From Bacteroidaceae bacterium (GTDB taxonomy: Bacteria; Bacteroidota; Bacteroidia; Bacteroidales; Bacteroidaceae), in the NCBI GenBank assembly GCA_017472905.1, contig JAFUNW010000032.1:1-15493 (forward strand): DNA of 15,493 nt, in the 5' to 3' direction. Under the pieces are notes generated by a model. That model searched no databases. It was not told where the DNA came from and saw only the letters and a program-made list of their open reading frames with translations. The translations under genes and the position numbers were made by a program. Position 1 is the first letter of the stretch. The number at the start of each line of letters is the position of its first letter. Shown piece by piece: positions 13,868-15,493 of this stretch.

Positions 13868-14350
13868 TTATACCGGATAGTTGCCTTCGTCTTCCTCGCC
13901 GGCAGATCCGCTGTCGGTTGTTCCGTCCTCTTCGGTCGCAACTTTTTCTTCTTCGCCCCATTTAATCCAATCGACTGCCGTAGGCATCATTGAACGTGTG
14001 GCAACCGAGCTGTCGCTGTTGCGCGTAATTTCCGGAACAAAACGAATGCGTACACTCTTCACCTGATTGGCTGAAACTTCCTCTGCCGTCTCAACACCTT
14101 GTTTCGATGCGTTGATGGTATAGCGAAAAGAGCCCACTCCTTCGAGCGATACGCTTCGACCTTGAGCCATGTACGTAGACATGATTCCGCCCAATTCGGA
14201 AAGGACGGCCAATGTGTCGGCCAACGTCACCGTACAACGGTCGCTCAAGGCTTTGGCCAATTGTTTGGTAGTAACTCGTTTGCCTACCACTACGGCTTCA
14301 GGATAATACAAGCCGTTCATCTTCTTTTTTCTGACTTTAAAAAATGCCAT
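13868..14350 (-). CDS. HU-HIG family histone-like DNA-binding protein
   Basis: The 160-residue protein matches the Bacteroidetes HU variant often called HU-HIG. The N-terminus MAFFKVRKKKMNGLYYPEAVV is the usual opening, followed by helices that include TTKQLAKALSDRCTVTLADT (27-46) and VLSELGGIMSTYMAQG (49-64), then the beta-arm VSLEGVGSFRYTIN (67-80) and a second arm with VRIRFVPE (100-107). The tail after about 130 is low-complexity and strongly acidic (EEEKVATEEDGTTDSGSAGEEDEG), which is unlike classic 90-residue HU and may tune DNA binding. It is flanked by a complex intergenic region on one side and a compound hairpin on the other, with no obvious operon partner. Genes of this family are common in Bacteroides and often lie in mobile or phage-like neighbourhoods; this is from general knowledge. 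Confidence 0.9.
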   Translation of the reverse strand: MAFFKVRKKKMNGLYYPEAVVVGKRVTTKQLAKALSDRCTVTLADTLAVLSELGGIMSTYMAQGRSVSLEGVGSFRYTINASKQGVETAEEVSANQVKSVRIRFVPEITRNSDSSVATRSMMPTAVDWIKWGEEEKVATEEDGTTDSGSAGEEDEGNYPV

Positions 14351-14465
14351 AACATTAAAATTTGAGGTTTAACAAAAAATACAACGCCTCACTCCATTCC
14401 GACTTCCTCTTTGGCTTCCACTTGATGGCTTTCTCGGTCTTTTTTTTGACATTCGGTAAATAGCA

Positions 14466-14480
14466 CGAGGATTTTCCTCG
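14466..14480. repeat. Small hairpin
   Basis: CGAGG (14466-14470) and CCTCG (14476-14480) are perfect 5-bp inverted repeats around the loop ATTTT. It sits just before the 22-bp array in the leader side of the HU-HIG gene. Confidence 0.45.
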
Positions 14481-14488
14481 CTTGCCAC

Positions 14489-14576
14489 CTCTTCCCGGAA
14501 CTATGCATGCCTTAGTCCGTACTTGAGCTTACCTTATCCCGTACCTGAGTCTATCTCATCCCGTACCTAAGCCTGC
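14489..14576. repeat. Four tandem 22-bp units (iteron-like array)
   Basis: Units lie at 14489-14510, 14511-14532, 14533-14554 and 14555-14576 with no spacers. The last three share the core CCGTACYTRAG at 14517, 14539 and 14561, an exact 22-bp period. By hand, unit 2 against unit 3 and unit 3 against unit 4 match at 16-17 of 22 positions, and the first, degenerate unit matches the last at 17 of 22. The 22-bp period places the cores on one DNA face, as expected for a protein-binding array. Confidence 0.75.
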
Positions 14577-14685
14577 GATTCAGTCTTCCTATCGTTTGAC
14601 GTTGTAAAAATACTACTTTTTATCCAAATAAACAAATAAAATATAAGGAATTTTAAGTTTAAATTAAAAAATCTTTTCACAATGC

Positions 14686-14716
14686 TTGGATATTTAATTA
14701 ACAAACATTAACTTTG
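14686..14716 (+). promoter_or_regulatory. Sigma-ABfr promoter of the plus-strand gene
   Basis: A -33 TTG at 14686-14688 and a -7 TAACTTTG at 14709-14716 are separated by 20 bases, the full Bacteroides consensus. Transcription should start near 14723, giving a leader of about 19 bases before the ATG at 14742. This is the best promoter in the window. Confidence 0.8.
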
Positions 14717-14741
14717 CAATATAAATTTTAAAGCAGCAAAT

Positions 14742-15493
14742 ATGACACATACTCATTCGGACAGAAAAGACTTAAACCTCCCAATGGCTTTGCTAAAAGA
14801 GAGTAAAGACTCCGATTTGGCACAAATGTTGTTGAGATTTGCTGTGTGCATAAAATGTGCCTATGGAGATAGTCGAATGCCTGATGTGTCAGTTCCAGCT
14901 ATACAAGAGCTGCTTTCAATAGGCCCTAGCAAAGCAAAGGTTCTGTTGGAAGAGGCTAAAAACTGTTTCAAGCTTTTTCAATACAATCCGAAGACCAATA
15001 GTTTGTTGGCCAAAAACTTTACGAAGCCCTATTCGACTTCAGTTCGAAATTCGCGTGGGTTCGTTGTGAAAGGAGCGTATTGCTACAAATTAGAAATAAA
15101 AAAATATACCGATAGGCAGTTGAAGAAGAAATTTCGTGAAATCCTGATAGGGAATGTTGTAAATGCCAAAGAGAGAAAGGAGATGGCGAAGGATGAGTTT
15201 CGCCAAAGGGTAAAATATCAAAAAAAATCGTTTATTCGTACATCTCCGGTCTCTCAATACAGTTTACAAGCTGCTTCAGGACGAAATAACAGAAAAGCTG
15301 TTTTTCGTGATGTAAAGCAAATGGAAGAGCAAGGGAAGATAAGCGTGACGCATCATCCGTTGAAGTATGTCGGTTTTAACGCGACTCAAACCGAAGAAAT
15401 GGAAAAGAGGTTTGATCCGCAAACAATGATGGTGGTAGAAAAGACTCAAAGCGTTTGCTACAAGCCCTACAACGAATATAAGTTGGCAGACGA
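14742..15493 (+). CDS. Unrecognised protein with two probable helix-turn-helix segments (3' end cut)
   Basis: The frame opens at ATG 14742 and stays open for 250 codons to the right edge, so the protein is incomplete here. I do not recognise the family. Two segments look like winged helix-turn-helix domains: residues about 27-75, with VSVPAIQELLSIGPSKAKVL as the helix-turn-helix part, and residues about 168-205, with SLQAASGRNNRKAVFRDVKQ and then EEQGKISV, which has the spacing of a recognition helix and wing. Between them is a lysine-rich region (about 115-165). The protein is basic overall and has no signal peptide, so it is probably a cytoplasmic DNA-binding protein. It is the only plus-strand gene and is divergent from the HU-HIG gene, with a strong promoter. 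Regulator, replication initiator or mobile-element protein are all possible. Confidence 0.8.
   Translation, partial: MTHTHSDRKDLNLPMALLKESKDSDLAQMLLRFAVCIKCAYGDSRMPDVSVPAIQELLSIGPSKAKVLLEEAKNCFKLFQYNPKTNSLLAKNFTKPYSTSVRNSRGFVVKGAYCYKLEIKKYTDRQLKKKFREILIGNVVNAKERKEMAKDEFRQRVKYQKKSFIRTSPVSQYSLQAASGRNNRKAVFRDVKQMEEQGKISVTHHPLKYVGFNATQTEEMEKRFDPQTMMVVEKTQSVCYKPYNEYKLAD

Larger units (their letters stand above)
14351..14741. other. Divergent intergenic region with repeats and A/T-rich stretch
   Basis: These 391 bases separate the minus-strand HU-HIG gene from the plus-strand gene at 14742. From left to right they hold a pyrimidine-rich (plus strand) stretch with an 8-T run near 14440-14447, a small hairpin, four 22-bp tandem units, and an A/T-rich stretch from about 14606 to 14741 that carries the plus-strand promoter. 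A weak candidate HU-HIG promoter is TATTTTTTG on the minus strand (14373-14381), one base too long for the consensus. All three minus-strand frames are open over 14369-14452, but nothing supports a protein there. Confidence 0.6.

Noticed and set aside
13537..13941. A 134-codon minus-strand reading frame upstream of the foldase operon
   Set aside because: It starts inside the HU-HIG gene in another frame, covers the compound hairpin, is arginine/proline-rich without any family resemblance, and has no promoter or start signal.
14440..14447. Run of eight T considered as a terminator for a plus-strand transcript
   Set aside because: No stem precedes it on the plus strand and there is no plus-strand gene upstream.
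14369..14452. A 27-codon very basic minus-strand ORF upstream of the HU-HIG gene
   Set aside because: All three frames are open here and no start signal or conserved feature singles this one out; low-complexity sequence explains it.
14489..14576. CRISPR array
   Set aside because: The 22-bp units are contiguous without spacers, are imperfect, and there are no cas genes; an operator or iteron-like array fits better.

Overview
The window looks like chromosome from a Bacteroidales bacterium, most likely Bacteroides or Phocaeicola. Three observations support this: sigma-ABfr type promoters (TAnnTTTG, one with a -33 TTG), the near absence of Shine-Dalgarno sequences in front of genes, and the protein families present (Bacteroides-type OmpA, a DUF4105/Lnb-type protein, an OstA-like protein, an HU-HIG histone-like protein). 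No species can be named from the sequence alone.

All genes from 1 to 14350 lie on the minus strand, so transcription runs from right to left. The first block (13522 down to 5886) reads as one six-gene unit: a PpiC-type foldase, a lipoprotein foldase without a visible parvulin domain, a SurA-type foldase with two parvulin domains, an OstA/LptA-like protein, a small tail-anchored membrane protein and mutL. It combines outer-membrane protein folding, lipopolysaccharide transport and DNA mismatch repair. Downstream come ompA (with its own leader and a strong terminator at 4363-4399), an lnb-like lipoprotein N-acyltransferase gene coupled by a 4-base overlap to a PafA-like phosphatase-fold protein, and the 5' part of secA, which runs off the left edge. 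Most of the window therefore serves envelope biogenesis: export (SecA), periplasmic folding (foldases), LPS transport (OstA), lipoprotein maturation (Lnb) and wall anchoring (OmpA).

The right end (13523-15493) looks like an accessory module. It holds an HU-HIG DNA-binding protein gene (minus), a 391-bp divergent intergenic region with four tandem 22-bp units and a very A/T-rich stretch, and the start of an unrecognised plus-strand gene whose product appears to have two helix-turn-helix segments and which has a textbook sigma-ABfr promoter.

The points most worth a second look are: the PafA-like protein, which has lost almost all catalytic and metal-binding residues yet is translationally coupled to lnb; the MutL that keeps its beta-clamp motif but lacks the endonuclease motif; a 24-codon ORF in the ompA leader that ends on the ompA start codon; and the iteron-like 22-bp array between the HU-HIG gene and the two-HTH gene.
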